DNA of 32,049 nt from an uncultured Oscillospiraceae bacterium (GCA_944382995.1 CALWOF010000011.1:1-32049), one strand, 5' to 3'. Positions 7,251 to 15,961 are shown, numbered from the stretch's first letter. Notes: a model not told the origin generated them from the letters alone. Translations and numbers: made by a program.

Positions 7251-8081
7251 TCACGGCGGGGACAGCTGCCGCTCCGCCAGGCGCTGATAGTGCTTGTAGA
7301 GGGCGGAGAACCGGCCCTGGTAACTGCGCTGCCAGGGCTTGCGCCTGCCGCAGAAGTGGAGGATGGCCGTGTGCCCCATCACCCAGTCCATGTCCTTTGC
7401 CCCCTGGCTCGTCAGCAGATAGCGGTCGAACCGCCGGGCGTCGTAGTTCCACAGGCTGTCGTCCACGCCCAGGATGCGCCCGCCGTAGAGGCCGTTGAGG
7501 ATGTCCTGATCCGGCAGCAGCAGGATGTCGGCGTGCTCCCGGGCGTAATCGAAGATGTCCGCCGGCCGGACCTCCCGCCGCATGGCCTCCAGGTCCATCA
7601 GCAGCACGCCGGAGTTGTAATAGGCCTCCGCCTCGTCGTTTTCCAGCCGCAGCCGGTTCACAGGGTCCGTGATGCCGGCCAGCAGCCCGGTGTGGGTGGC
7701 GGCGGCCATCAGGTCTCCCGCCAGGTCCGTCCCGTACAGGGGCCGGACCGGGTTGATTACTAGGATGTCCGGGTCCAGGTACAGCACCCGCTCCAGCTCC
7801 GCCGGCAGCACCTGGGCGGAGAGGAGCCGGTAGTACATGGCCCGCGTCCAGTACCGGGCCACCGGCGCGCCGTCGAACAGGCCCTCCGGGACCTCCACCG
7901 GGCGGAGGCGGCCCCGGGGCGCCAGCAGCGCCTCCAGGCTCCAGAGGTCCTCCGCCGTCAGGCCGTCGCCGATGAGATAGACGTCAAAGGTCTCTCCCGG
8001 GTCGTTGGCCAGGAGGGAGGTCAGCATCACCCGCAGGGGCGGGAGGTAGTTGCGGTCCAGGGTCACCAGAATGTTCATCAT
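7251..8081 (-). CDS. Glycosyltransferase family 8 protein
   Basis: This 276-residue protein has the GT8 pattern: an N-terminal NILVTLDRNYLPPL strand, the metal-binding DxD as DPD at residues 103-105 inside RVLYLDPDILV, YYNSGVLLMDL at 154-164, LPDQDILN, and a C-terminal HFCGRRKPW motif. It is expected to move a sugar from a nucleotide-sugar to an envelope or protein acceptor in the cytoplasm. ATG 8081 is chosen since AAGGAGG lies 10 nt upstream; TTG 8087 would leave only 4 nt. The ribosome site overlaps the stop codon of the DUF3810 gene (TAAGGAGG), so the two are coupled. It is the last gene of the peptide-transporter operon. Confidence 0.87.
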   Translation of the reverse strand: MMNILVTLDRNYLPPLRVMLTSLLANDPGETFDVYLIGDGLTAEDLWSLEALLAPRGRLRPVEVPEGLFDGAPVARYWTRAMYYRLLSAQVLPAELERVLYLDPDILVINPVRPLYGTDLAGDLMAAATHTGLLAGITDPVNRLRLENDEAEAYYNSGVLLMDLEAMRREVRPADIFDYAREHADILLLPDQDILNGLYGGRILGVDDSLWNYDARRFDRYLLTSQGAKDMDWVMGHTAILHFCGRRKPWQRSYQGRFSALYKHYQRLAERQLSPP

Positions 8082-8096
8082 GGGCAATGCGCCTCC

Positions 8097-9206
8097 TTAT
8101 CCGATCGCCTCATGGGCGGCGTCCCGGTAATAGGCCACCAGCAGATCCGCCACCATCCCGTAGGAGCGGACGCCGTCGGTCTGGCCGTAGCTCTTCAGGA
8201 TCGCGTCGTGGACCTTCTCGCTGGCGTCCGCCGCCGGGCCCTTGAAGGACGCCCAGTAGGCGTTGTTGTCTGTCAGATCGGCCTTCACCGTGTCCGGCAG
8301 ACTGTCCCGGACCAGCCGCCAGGCCTCCGGCGAGGCCTCGTACAGGGCGTTGCCCAGGTGGATATACCCCATCAGCCAGCCGGAGTACTCATACACCGGG
8401 TCGCCGCTGGTGGTGGAGGCCAGCACCGCCAGGAAGTTGCACTCCTGCTCCGAGGCGATGCCCCGCTGGTGGGAGAGCTCATGGGCGATGGTGGAGGGGA
8501 TCAGGCAGGCGGGGGAATCCACATTGATGCAGGACTCCCCGGTGAAGGCGCAGTAGACGCCGGTGAAGTTCATGGCGCTCATGAGCCGGGAGTAGAACAT
8601 CCGCTTGGGCACCCGGTCCTCCTGCTCCAGAAAGGGGAACAGCGCCTCCGCGCCCCGGTAGATGTCCGTGCTTTTGGCGAAGATCTCGTCCAGGGACACG
8701 TCGAAGCGGCCGTTTTCATCCCGGGGCACGCCGTCCGCCGCCTCCGACAGATTGCGGGCGAACCAGGCGGTCACCGCCGCCAGATCCTCCGGGGCCACCT
8801 CCTCCGCCCGGACGCCGGACCGGTCCTGAAAGGTGTCCGTGTAGTAGCACACCCCCCAGAGAAAGCTGGAGAGCAGATACACCCCCAGGCCGATGCACAC
8901 CGCCCCCAGGACCGCGCCGCAGGCGCGGCGCCTCCGCCGCTCCCGGGCCCGGACCACAGCGGCGACGCTCCAGACGATGTAGCCGATGGCAGCCAGGGCC
9001 GCCAGGGTGTAGAGCACCTCCATCACGGAGAAGGACACCCGGTAGGTGACGGAGGCCAGGGTCCGGCGGACCGGCGCGGCGGCGCAGGTCTCCAGGGCGT
9101 TCATCCAGGCCCGGTTCCCCCGGGCCAGCAGAAAGGCCGCCGTCAGCGCCAGCTCCGCCAGCAGGCAGAGATACAGTTTTCGATGGGCTTTGAAAAATGC
9201 GCGCAT
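8097..9206 (-). CDS. DUF3810 family membrane protein with HExxH zinc motif
   Basis: This 369-residue protein has three N-terminal membrane helices (about 11-29, 62-86 and 97-119) and a large extracytoplasmic domain. The domain contains AHELSHQRGIASEQECNFLA at about residues 241-260: His242, Glu243 and His246 form an HExxH motif with downstream glutamates, as in DUF3810, a family resembling zinc metallopeptidases but without a known substrate. ATG 9206 is used; GTG 9212 overlaps the ATPase stop as GTGA and would add two residues. It follows the last transporter ATPase almost without a gap. A role in peptide processing at the membrane is a guess from context. Confidence 0.82.
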   Translation of the reverse strand: MRAFFKAHRKLYLCLLAELALTAAFLLARGNRAWMNALETCAAAPVRRTLASVTYRVSFSVMEVLYTLAALAAIGYIVWSVAAVVRARERRRRRACGAVLGAVCIGLGVYLLSSFLWGVCYYTDTFQDRSGVRAEEVAPEDLAAVTAWFARNLSEAADGVPRDENGRFDVSLDEIFAKSTDIYRGAEALFPFLEQEDRVPKRMFYSRLMSAMNFTGVYCAFTGESCINVDSPACLIPSTIAHELSHQRGIASEQECNFLAVLASTTSGDPVYEYSGWLMGYIHLGNALYEASPEAWRLVRDSLPDTVKADLTDNNAYWASFKGPAADASEKVHDAILKSYGQTDGVRSYGMVADLLVAYYRDAAHEAIG

Positions 9207-9208
9207 AG

Positions 9209-9946
9209 TCACTCCGCTGCGGCCAGCAGCTCCTTGGTGTAGTCCTCTTTCGGGTGGTCGAAGATGTCGTCCACGGCGCCCTGCTCCACGATGCGGCCCT
9301 CCTTCATCACCAGCACCCGGTCACAGAGCTGGTAGACCACGTTCAGGTCGTGGGAGATGAAGAGGTAGGAGAGGTCCAGCTGGTCCCGAAGGTCCCGCAG
9401 CAGCTCCAGGATCTGGGCCTGGATGGTCACGTCCAGGGCGGACACGGGCTCGTCTGCGATGAGGAACCTGGGCCGCTGGATCAGCGCCGCGGCAATGGAC
9501 ACCCGCTGTCGCTGGCCGCCGGAGAGCTCCGCGGGCTTTGCCGCCAGACACTCCTCGGGCAGGCCCACCCGCGCCAGCATCTCCCGGACCCGGCGCCTCC
9601 GCTCCGGCGCGTCGTACTTGCCGTAGACCCGCAGGGGCTCCTCCAGCGTCCACGCCACGGAACGGGCGGGGTTCAGGGCGCTGTAGGGGTCCTGGAAGAT
9701 CATCTGGGGCCGCTTTGTGTAGTGGATCACCTGGCCCCGGTCCGGCTCCACGATGCCCAGGATGGTCCGGGCCAGGGTGGATTTGCCGGTGCCGGACTCC
9801 CCCACCAGGCCCAGGATCTCCCCGTGGCGGACGTCAAAGGTCACGTCGTGGAGCACCTCCTGGTACGGTCCCCGCCGGAAGAGGCCCCGGTCCCGGTAGC
9901 CGCTGGTGACGTGCCGGACGGAGAGCACCAGCTCCTGTTCGCTCAT
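9209..9946 (-). CDS. Oligopeptide/dipeptide ABC transporter ATPase (OppF/DppF type)
   Basis: This 245-residue ABC ATPase shows Walker [10 protein letters not shown] at residues 49-57, Q-loop [10 protein letters not shown] (84-93), signature LSGGQRQR (141-148), Walker B FLIADEP (161-167) and the switch SHD. The [10 protein letters not shown] sequence and the tail [11 protein letters not shown] are typical of the second ATPase of Opp/Dpp importers. The tail is short and has no cysteine cluster. Its ATG overlaps the stop of the partner ATPase by 4 bp (ATGA), so the two are translated together and form a heterodimer. Confidence 0.94.
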   Translation of the reverse strand: MSEQELVLSVRHVTSGYRDRGLFRRGPYQEVLHDVTFDVRHGEILGLVGESGTGKSTLARTILGIVEPDRGQVIHYTKRPQMIFQDPYSALNPARSVAWTLEEPLRVYGKYDAPERRRRVREMLARVGLPEECLAAKPAELSGGQRQRVSIAAALIQRPRFLIADEPVSALDVTIQAQILELLRDLRDQLDLSYLFISHDLNVVYQLCDRVLVMKEGRIVEQGAVDDIFDHPKEDYTKELLAAAE

Positions 9947-10734
9947 GGCGTCTCCTCCTTCCGGTGCCGGGTGGGGATGGCGGCGATCAGCCGCTGGGTG
10001 TAGGGGTGCTGCGGATGGCGGAAGATCTGGTCGATGTCCCCCTCCTCCACCAGCACGCCCCGCTGCATCACCGCCGCCCGGGGGCAGAGCCTGCGCACCA
10101 CGCTCAGGTTGTGGGAGATGAACAGCATGGACATGCCGGACTCCCGGTTCAGCTTTTTCAAAAGGTCCAGGATCTGGGCCTGGATGGTCACATCCAGGGC
10201 GGTGGTGGGTTCGTCCAGCAGCAGCAGCTTGGGCCGGGACACGATGGCCGCGGCAATCATGGCCCGCTGCAGCATGCCGCCGGAGAGCTCATGGGGGTAC
10301 CTCCGGTACACGGCCTCCGGGTCCGGCAGCTCCGCCGCCGTGAGGGCGGCCAGCGCCCGCTCCTTCCGCGCCTCCCGGTCGAGGTCCGTGTGGATGCGCA
10401 GGACCTCCTCCACCTGGCGGCCCACGGTCATCAGCGGGTCCATGGCGCTCATCGGCTCCTGGAACACCACGCCGATGTCCTTTCCCTGGACCTTCCGCAG
10501 CAGAGCCCGGTCCGCGTGGAGCAGCTCCACGCCGTCCAGCAGGATCTGGCCGGAGAAGCTGCACTGCTTTCGGGGCAGCAGCCCCGCCACCGCCATGGCG
10601 GTGACGGACTTGCCGGAGCCGGACTCCCCCACCAGGCCCAGGATCTCCCCGTCCCGGATGGTCAGGGACACGCCGGAGACGGCTTCCCGCTGGCGGGTGT
10701 GGAATTTCACATGCAGGTCTCGGATCTCCAGCAT
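9943..10734 (-). CDS. Oligopeptide/dipeptide ABC transporter ATPase (OppD/DppD type)
   Basis: This 263-residue ABC ATPase shows Walker A GESGSGKS (36-43), Q-loop [10 protein letters not shown] (91-100), signature LSGGM (150-154), Walker B KLLLLDEP (169-176) and a C-terminal [12 protein letters not shown] tail characteristic of the peptide/nickel subfamily. The unusual LSGGM in place of LSGGQ is found in part of that subfamily. ATG 10734 overlaps the permease stop as ATGA and has GGGAGG 7 nt upstream; GTG 10737 is an alternative. It powers uptake together with the OppF-type partner. Confidence 0.93.
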   Translation of the reverse strand: MLEIRDLHVKFHTRQREAVSGVSLTIRDGEILGLVGESGSGKSVTAMAVAGLLPRKQCSFSGQILLDGVELLHADRALLRKVQGKDIGVVFQEPMSAMDPLMTVGRQVEEVLRIHTDLDREARKERALAALTAAELPDPEAVYRRYPHELSGGMLQRAMIAAAIVSRPKLLLLDEPTTALDVTIQAQILDLLKKLNRESGMSMLFISHNLSVVRRLCPRAAVMQRGVLVEEGDIDQIFRHPQHPYTQRLIAAIPTRHRKEETP

Positions 10735-11549
10735 CACGCCACCTCCCCGCCCCGGCGCTGCAGCCCCTCGCCCATGAGGCCCACGCCGAAGATCAGCAGT
10801 ACGATGGCCCCGCCGGTGCCCAGGGCGTACCAGGGGGCGCTGGTGAGCATCCCCTGGGCCTCCGAGAGCATATAGCCCAGGGAGGCATCCGGCGGGGTGA
10901 CGCCGATGCCGAGGTAGCTCATGGATGCCTCCGCCAGCACCGCGTTGTTGAAGCCGATGGTCAGGGCCGGCAGCAGCACCTGCACGGTGTTGGGCAGGAT
11001 CTGCCGCACCAGGATGCGGCCGCTGGAGGCCCCCATCAGCCGGGCGCTCTTCACATAGTTCACGTCCCGCAGGGAGGCGAAGGCCGCCCGGGTCACCCGG
11101 GCGAAGCTGGGGATGAACACGATCCCCAGGGCGATCACCACATTGTATTTGTTCCCCGGGCCCAGAATGCTCAGGACCACCAGGGCCAGCAGGATGCTGG
11201 GAAAGGCGGTCAGGGCGTCGTTGAGGCGCATGAGCGCCTCATCCACCACACCGCCGAAGTAGCCGGTGAGGGCGCCGGCGGCGGTGCCGCACACGGCGCC
11301 GATGGCCACGGTGCTCAGGGCGATCAGGAACGTGGTCCCCGCCCCCCGGAGCACCCGGCTGAAGATGTCCCGGCCGAAGCTGTCGGTCCCCAGCAGATGG
11401 GCCAGGGTGGGACCCTGGAGCTTGGGACCGGCGAGCATGGCGTCCGGGTCATAGGGGGTCCAGACAAGGCCCAGCAGGATCAGCGCCGTCAGCGCGCCGG
11501 TGAGCACCAGCCCCGCCAGGAGATAGCCGTTCATGCTCTTCCGCCTCAT
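10734..11549 (-). CDS. Peptide ABC transporter permease, DppC/OppC type
   Basis: The 271-residue protein has an N-terminal membrane helix, the HLLGTDSFGRDIFSR motif typical of the DppC group (about residues 51-65), and five further hydrophobic helices with an EAA loop reading SARLMGASSGRILVRQILPN. ATG 11549 overlaps the DppB stop by 4 bp (ATGA), with GGAGG 6 nt upstream. The frame stays open far upstream but that part overlaps DppB in another frame. It forms the transmembrane heterodimer with DppB. Confidence 0.93.
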   Translation of the reverse strand: MRRKSMNGYLLAGLVLTGALTALILLGLVWTPYDPDAMLAGPKLQGPTLAHLLGTDSFGRDIFSRVLRGAGTTFLIALSTVAIGAVCGTAAGALTGYFGGVVDEALMRLNDALTAFPSILLALVVLSILGPGNKYNVVIALGIVFIPSFARVTRAAFASLRDVNYVKSARLMGASSGRILVRQILPNTVQVLLPALTIGFNNAVLAEASMSYLGIGVTPPDASLGYMLSEAQGMLTSAPWYALGTGGAIVLLIFGVGLMGEGLQRRGGEVA

Positions 11550-12496
11550 GACGCACCTCCCAGCCGCAGACGGGGGTCGATCCGCTGATTGATGAGATCC
11601 GCCGCCGTGCCCGCCAGCACCACCCAGAAGGCCAGGATCACCACGATGGCCTGGACCACCGGGTAGTCCCGGTTGGAGATGGAGGACACCAGCAGCCGCC
11701 CCAGGCCCGGGATGGCGAACACCTGCTCCACCACGATGCTGGCCGCCACGATCTCCGCCATGGTCTGGGCCAGAAAGGTCACCACCGGCACTAGGGCGTT
11801 GCGCAGCACGTGGCGGCGCAGGACGCCGGCGCGGTCGTTGCCCCGGGAGATGGCGGTGCGGACATAGTCCCGGCGCATCTCGGCCTGGATGGTGGAGCGG
11901 AGCATCCGCACGGTCATGGCGATCCGGGGGATGGCGATGGCCACCGCCGCAAAAAACAGGTATCCCAGGGCCCCGCCGGGGTCGCTGCCCATATCGGGGA
12001 ACTGGCCGTGGACGAAGACGTGAAGGGTAATGCTGAAGACCCAGGACAGAAGGACGCCGGTGAAAAACGGCGGCACCGCCATGCACAGCTGGTTGAGGAC
12101 GGTCCCGGCGGCGTCCAGCGGGCCGCCGGATCTTCGGGCTGCCCACAGTCCCAGAGGAATGGACACCGCCGCGATCAAAAGAAAGCTGAGAAGGCTCAGG
12201 CACAATGTGATGCCGACCTTGGGGGCGATCAGCTCCCACACCGGCTGGTGATAGCTGTAGGAGGTCCCCAGATCCCCGGTGAAGAAGCCCGCCAGCCAGG
12301 AGAGATACCGTACCGGGAAGGGGCGGTCCAATCCCAGCTCCGCCTCCAGCTCCGCCACCCGCTCCTCCGTGGCCTGGGTGCCCAGCATGATCTCCGCCGG
12401 GCTGCCGGAGATCAGATCAAAGGCCGCGAACGCCAGAAGGGAGACGATGACCATGGTGACCAGCAGCATCAAGATCCGCCTGCATGCGTACTTCAT
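11546..12496 (-). CDS. Peptide ABC transporter permease, DppB/OppB type
   Basis: The 316-residue protein starts with the short basic MKYACRRI and first helix of DppB, then LGLDRPFPVRYLSWL and GDLGTSY motifs, followed by five more helices. Its EAA loop contains VRTAISRGNDRAGVLRRHVLRNALVPV and the C-terminus ends in NQRIDPRLRLG, both standard for DppB. GGAGGGGAGATG precedes the start. It begins 52 bp after the binding-protein stop, across a hairpin, while all later genes overlap. Confidence 0.94.
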   Translation of the reverse strand: MKYACRRILMLLVTMVIVSLLAFAAFDLISGSPAEIMLGTQATEERVAELEAELGLDRPFPVRYLSWLAGFFTGDLGTSYSYHQPVWELIAPKVGITLCLSLLSFLLIAAVSIPLGLWAARRSGGPLDAAGTVLNQLCMAVPPFFTGVLLSWVFSITLHVFVHGQFPDMGSDPGGALGYLFFAAVAIAIPRIAMTVRMLRSTIQAEMRRDYVRTAISRGNDRAGVLRRHVLRNALVPVVTFLAQTMAEIVAASIVVEQVFAIPGLGRLLVSSISNRDYPVVQAIVVILAFWVVLAGTAADLINQRIDPRLRLGGAS

Positions 12497-12518
12497 GGCA
12501 TCATCTCCCCTCCGGGAT

Positions 12519-12539
12519 CGCGGCAGACGCTCTGCCGCG
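12519..12539 (-). other. Intercistronic hairpin between binding-protein and permease genes
   Basis: CGCGGCAGA (12519-12527) and TCTGCCGCG (12531-12539) form a perfect 9-bp stem with a 3-nt loop, 10 nt after the binding-protein stop and before the DppB ribosome site. No T run follows on the minus strand. Such hairpins commonly stabilise the upstream mRNA so that the binding protein is made in excess. Confidence 0.65.
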
Positions 12540-12548
12540 CATATCAGA

Positions 12549-14099
12549 TCACTGGGCGTACCGGACCGTGGACAGATCCAGCACGTAGATGGGATAGAAC
12601 CGGAGCCCCTCCAGCCCCGTCCGCAGGGCCACCAGGTCCGCCAGGTCCTGGATGTAGACGTTGGCGGCGTGCTCCGTCAGGTTGCGCTCCATTTCCTTGT
12701 ACAGCTCCGTGCGGGCATCGTCGTCCGCCGCGGTCTGGACCTGGGCAAAGAGCGCGTCATAGTCGCTGTCGCTGTAGTTGATGAAGTTGTCCCCCGCCGT
12801 GGAGGTGAACCGCTCCAGCAGCGCCCGGGCGGTCATGTTGGAGGCGTCCACGCCCACCACGGTGGACTGGAACTGCCGGTTGGTGTAGGTCTCGTCCAGC
12901 CAGGTGCCCCACTCCACCAGCTGGATCTCCGCCGTGATCCCCACGGCCTTGAGCTGCTCCACCAGCACCTGTGCGGTGTCGATGTGGGGCTGGTAGTTGG
13001 AGGGCACGGTGATGGTCATGGTGAACCCGTCGGGATAGCCGGCCTCCGCCAGCAGCTCCATGGCCCTCTCCGGGTCATAGGGGTAGTAGTCCGTCAGATC
13101 CTCCACGAAATACTTCTGGAAGGCCGGGTACATGCTGGAGCCGATGGGGCTGCCGTACCCGTCAAAGGCCAGATCGATGATCTGCTGCTTGTCCACGGCA
13201 TAGCACAGGGCCTGCCGGACCTTCTCGTTGCTGAAGGGCTCCACGGCGTTGTTCAGGTACAGGGCCTGCACCAGATTCATGGTGCCCTCCAGGATCTGGA
13301 AGTCGTCTCCCAGCTGGGCCGCCTGGGTGGTGGTCAGGTGGGAGAACAGGTCGATGGCCCCGCTCTGGAGGCTCATCACCAGGCTGTCCGCATTCTCGAT
13401 GATGCGGAAGGTCACCTTGTCCAGCTCCGCCGGGGTGCCCCAGTAATCGGCGAACCGCTCCAGGACGATGGAGTCCTGAGCCGCCCGGGAGACGAACTTG
13501 AAGGGCCCCGTGCCCACGGGGGCGGTGTCCTGCCCGTCGTAGTCCGCCGGCAGGACGGCCAGCGTCAGATAGGAGAGGAATTCACTGTCCGGCTGGGCCA
13601 GCGTGATGGTCAGCGTGGTCTCATCCGACTGGATGTCAGAGATCGCAGAAAGCGCCGGGATCAGGGGCGTGCCCTCTGAATCGTCGGCGCAGCGTTCGAT
13701 GGAATATACGACGTCCTCCATCTCCACCGGGTCCCCGTTGTGGAACAGGACCCCCTCCCGCAGAGTGAAGGTATAGACGGTCTGATCCGGGGAGACGGTA
13801 TAGCCGGAGGCCACCGCGGGGATCAGATCTCCGTCGGGCGTGGGTTTCACCAGGCCCTCAAATACGTTGAACATGACTTCCTTGGTTCCTGCCGCCACCG
13901 CCTTGTGGGGGTCAAGACTCTCATCCAGGTCCTGCGCGATGCCCACCACGATCTCGTTGGTCTGGGCCCGCGCACCGGCAGAGCCGTTCGCTGTCTGTCC
14001 GTCCCCTGACGCCTGTTCTGTGCTGCCGCCTCCGCAACCGGTGAGTGCGGCGCTCAGGAGGCCCGTCAGAAGAAGGAGCGCCAAAAGTCTCTTCTTCAT
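12549..14099 (-). CDS. Peptide ABC transporter substrate-binding lipoprotein (family 5)
   Basis: The 516-residue protein starts with a signal peptide (MKKRLLALLLL...) and a lipobox ending LTGC with Cys22, so it should be lipid-anchored outside the membrane. A Gly/Ser/Gln-rich linker follows to about residue 46. The mature part shows family 5 features: SLDPHKAV, GLVKPTPDGDLIPAVASGYTVS, TFTLREGVLFHNGDPVEMEDVVYSI and DPERAMELLAEAGYPDGF. It captures peptides (or, less likely, nickel or other small ligands) for the permeases. AAGGAG lies 6 nt upstream of the ATG. It is the first gene of the seven-gene operon. Confidence 0.94.
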   Translation of the reverse strand: MKKRLLALLLLTGLLSAALTGCGGGSTEQASGDGQTANGSAGARAQTNEIVVGIAQDLDESLDPHKAVAAGTKEVMFNVFEGLVKPTPDGDLIPAVASGYTVSPDQTVYTFTLREGVLFHNGDPVEMEDVVYSIERCADDSEGTPLIPALSAISDIQSDETTLTITLAQPDSEFLSYLTLAVLPADYDGQDTAPVGTGPFKFVSRAAQDSIVLERFADYWGTPAELDKVTFRIIENADSLVMSLQSGAIDLFSHLTTTQAAQLGDDFQILEGTMNLVQALYLNNAVEPFSNEKVRQALCYAVDKQQIIDLAFDGYGSPIGSSMYPAFQKYFVEDLTDYYPYDPERAMELLAEAGYPDGFTMTITVPSNYQPHIDTAQVLVEQLKAVGITAEIQLVEWGTWLDETYTNRQFQSTVVGVDASNMTARALLERFTSTAGDNFINYSDSDYDALFAQVQTAADDDARTELYKEMERNLTEHAANVYIQDLADLVALRTGLEGLRFYPIYVLDLSTVRYAQ

Positions 14100-14130
14100 G
14101 GTGTTCTCCTTTGCTCACTGCTCACTTTGA

Positions 14131-14162
14131 GTCAGTGTCGGGCGGAAGCTGTCCGCCCTGAC
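14131..14162 (-). other. Stem-loop in the 5' leader of the peptide transporter mRNA
   Basis: GGGCGGA (14140-14146) and TCCGCCC (14152-14158) pair around a 5-nt loop, with outer GTCA/TGAC arms at 14131-14134 and 14159-14162. It lies in the roughly 135-nt leader, upstream of the ribosome site. No T run follows. Confidence 0.5.
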
Positions 14163-14242
14163 AGAAATGTTCGGCTCTATTCACTTTTCATAGGAGCCTG
14201 CGGTCAGACTGTTATTTTTATAACTTACTTCCGCAATGGTGT

Positions 14243-14271
14243 ATTGTACACGAAGAATGCCCGGATTGCAA
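14243..14271 (-). promoter_or_regulatory. Promoter of the peptide transporter operon
   Basis: Read on the minus strand, TTGCAA (14271-14266) and TACAAT (14248-14243) are 17 nt apart. Transcription would start near 14236, giving a leader of about 137 nt before the binding-protein ATG. The remaining 14272-14354 between this promoter and the divergent one holds no other clear element. Confidence 0.7.
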
Positions 14272-14354
14272 GGCTTTTTTCCAAATTTCCCCCTCTGCCG
14301 GCGGGCTTTTCCGGCGGGGAGGCAAAAGTTCACGGAACGGCCATATTTGCCCGA

Positions 14355-14383
14355 TTGCATTCGCCGTTCCGCCGTGCTATACT
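14355..14383 (+). promoter_or_regulatory. Promoter of the lipid kinase/Nudix operon
   Basis: TTGCAT (14355-14360) and TATACT (14378-14383) are separated by 17 nt. The start near 14390 leaves a leader of about 45 nt. Confidence 0.75.
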
Positions 14384-14400
14384 GGTTCACATCGTTTGCG

Positions 14401-14418
14401 GGGACGCGTCTGCGTCCC
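14401..14418 (+). other. 5' leader hairpin just before the lipid kinase ribosome site
   Basis: GGGACGC (14401-14407) and GCGTCCC (14412-14418) pair around GTCT, ending 3 nt before AGGAGG (14422-14427). It could protect the mRNA 5' end or affect ribosome access. Confidence 0.5.
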
Positions 14419-14435
14419 GTCAGGAGGTGTGCGCT

Positions 14436-15323
14436 GTGGAAGGGAAAAAGCTGCTGTTCATCGTCAATCCCCGGGCCGGGCGGAACAAGCCCCACGGCCC
14501 GCTGTTCGACGCGCTGGCGGTCCTCTCCGCCGCCGGGTATCTGGTGCGCATCCACCAGACCACCGCCCCCGGCGACGCCGCGGAGACCGCGGCCCGGGAG
14601 GGCGGACAGTACGATCTGGTGGTGGCCGCCGGCGGCGACGGCACGCTCAACGAGGTGATCTCCGGCCTCATGCGGCTGGACGCGCCGCCGCCTCTGGGCT
14701 ATCTCCCCCAGGGCACCACCAACGACTTCGCCTCCTGCCTGAAGATCTCCCACGATCCGGTGGAGGCGGCCCGGGCCATCGTGCTGGACCGCGTCCGGGA
14801 GCTGGATGTGGGGACATGGAACCGGCGGAGCTTCGTCTATGTGGCCTCCTTCGGGGCCTTCACCCGCAGCTCCTACGCCGCCTCCCAGGCCGCTAAGAAC
14901 GCCCTGGGCCACTTCGCCTATATCCTGGAGGGCATGAAGGATCTGAACACCCTCCGGCCCTATCACATCCGCCTCACCGCCGACGGGGAGGAGCTGGAGG
15001 GAGACTATCTCTTCGGCGCCGTGTGCAACTCCACCTCCATCGGCGGGCTGATGAAGCTGGATCCGGAGCGGGTGGTGCTGGACGACGGAAAGTTCGAGAT
15101 GCTCCTGGTCCGCAGCCCCCGGACCGCTGCGGATCTGCAGAGCCTGGTGCTGGCCGTTCTGAACCAGCAGTACGACAGCCCCGGCCTGGTGTTCCGCCAC
15201 GTCTCCGCCCTCCGGCTGGAGACGGAGGAGACCCTGCCCTGGTCCCTGGACGGGGAGTTCGCCCCCAGCGAGCCGGTGGTGGAGATCCGGAACCGGCAGC
15301 GGGCGCTGCGGATGCTGCTGTGA
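14436..15323 (+). CDS. DagK/YegS-family lipid kinase
   Basis: This 295-residue protein starts at GTG 14436, chosen because AGGAGG (14422-14427) is 8 nt upstream and because family homology begins there: LLFIVNPRAG at 6-15, the nucleotide-binding GGDGT at 66-70 followed by LNEV, and GYLPQGTTNDFA. The C-terminal part carries the usual lipid-kinase beta-sandwich, including SLDGEFAP. It probably phosphorylates diacylglycerol or a related lipid using ATP, recycling it into phospholipid synthesis. The stop overlaps the Nudix GTG start (GTGA), so translation is coupled. Substrate is not determinable from sequence. Confidence 0.9.
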   Translation: MEGKKLLFIVNPRAGRNKPHGPLFDALAVLSAAGYLVRIHQTTAPGDAAETAAREGGQYDLVVAAGGDGTLNEVISGLMRLDAPPPLGYLPQGTTNDFASCLKISHDPVEAARAIVLDRVRELDVGTWNRRSFVYVASFGAFTRSSYAASQAAKNALGHFAYILEGMKDLNTLRPYHIRLTADGEELEGDYLFGAVCNSTSIGGLMKLDPERVVLDDGKFEMLLVRSPRTAADLQSLVLAVLNQQYDSPGLVFRHVSALRLETEETLPWSLDGEFAPSEPVVEIRNRQRALRMLL

Positions 15324-15934
15324 GCGCGCGGGATCAGCTGCGCCGGGCTTACGGCGGCCGCGTGCCGGGACTGCTGGGCGCCCGGCACAGCTATGCGGTC
15401 CTCTGCCCCCTGGCGGAGGGGCCCGGGGGACCGGAGCTGCTCTTCGAGGTCCGCTCCGCCTCCCTCCGCCGCCAGCCGGGGGAGGTGTGCTTTCCCGGCG
15501 GACAGGTGGAGCCGGGGGAGACGCCGGAGGAGACCGCCCTCCGGGAGACAGAGGAGGAGCTGGCCATTCCCCGGCGGGAGATCGAGCTTCTGGGCCGGCC
15601 GGACTTCATCTGCAGCCAGGCGGGCTTTCTCCTCCAGCCGGTGCTGGGGTTGGTATCCCCGGCGGGCCTGGCTGCTCTGTCCCCCTCTCCGGCGGAGGTG
15701 GCGGAGGTCTTCGCGGTGCCCCTGTCCTTCTTCCGGGAGACGGAGCCGGAGATGTATGTCTACGATCTCCTGCCCCGGGTGCCGGCGGATTTCCCCTATG
15801 ACGCGGTGGGCGTCCCGCCGGACTACCGCTGGAGCCGGGGGAAGGTGGAGGTGCCCGTCTGGCGCTGGCAGGGCCGCGCTGTCTGGGGCATGACCGCCCG
15901 CATCACGGCGGACATCGTCCGCCACCTGGACTGA
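15320..15934 (+). CDS. Nudix hydrolase, CoA pyrophosphatase type
   Basis: The 204-residue protein begins at GTG 15320 overlapping the kinase stop. LLFEVRSASLRRQPGEVCFPGGQ at about 40-62 is the extended signature of the CoA-diphosphatase subgroup (NudL/UPF0035). The Nudix box runs from Gly61 through Glu67, Arg75-Glu76 and Glu79-Glu80 to Ile83, with Ala82 where the family usually has Gly. Such enzymes cut CoA or acyl-CoA to 4'-phosphopantetheine and 3',5'-ADP. Metal ligands appear intact. It is the last gene of the operon; a strong terminator follows. Confidence 0.87.
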   Translation: MSARDQLRRAYGGRVPGLLGARHSYAVLCPLAEGPGGPELLFEVRSASLRRQPGEVCFPGGQVEPGETPEETALRETEEELAIPRREIELLGRPDFICSQAGFLLQPVLGLVSPAGLAALSPSPAEVAEVFAVPLSFFRETEPEMYVYDLLPRVPADFPYDAVGVPPDYRWSRGKVEVPVWRWQGRAVWGMTARITADIVRHLD

Positions 15935-15961
15935 GGGAAGGACAGCGGGATCCAAATAAAG

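Noticed and set aside
10734..12239. A single 501-residue permease fusion suggested by a continuous minus-strand frame
   Set aside because: The upstream part lies in a different frame of the DppB gene and is Arg/Pro-rich; DppC begins at ATG 11549 with a ribosome site and a 4-bp overlap.
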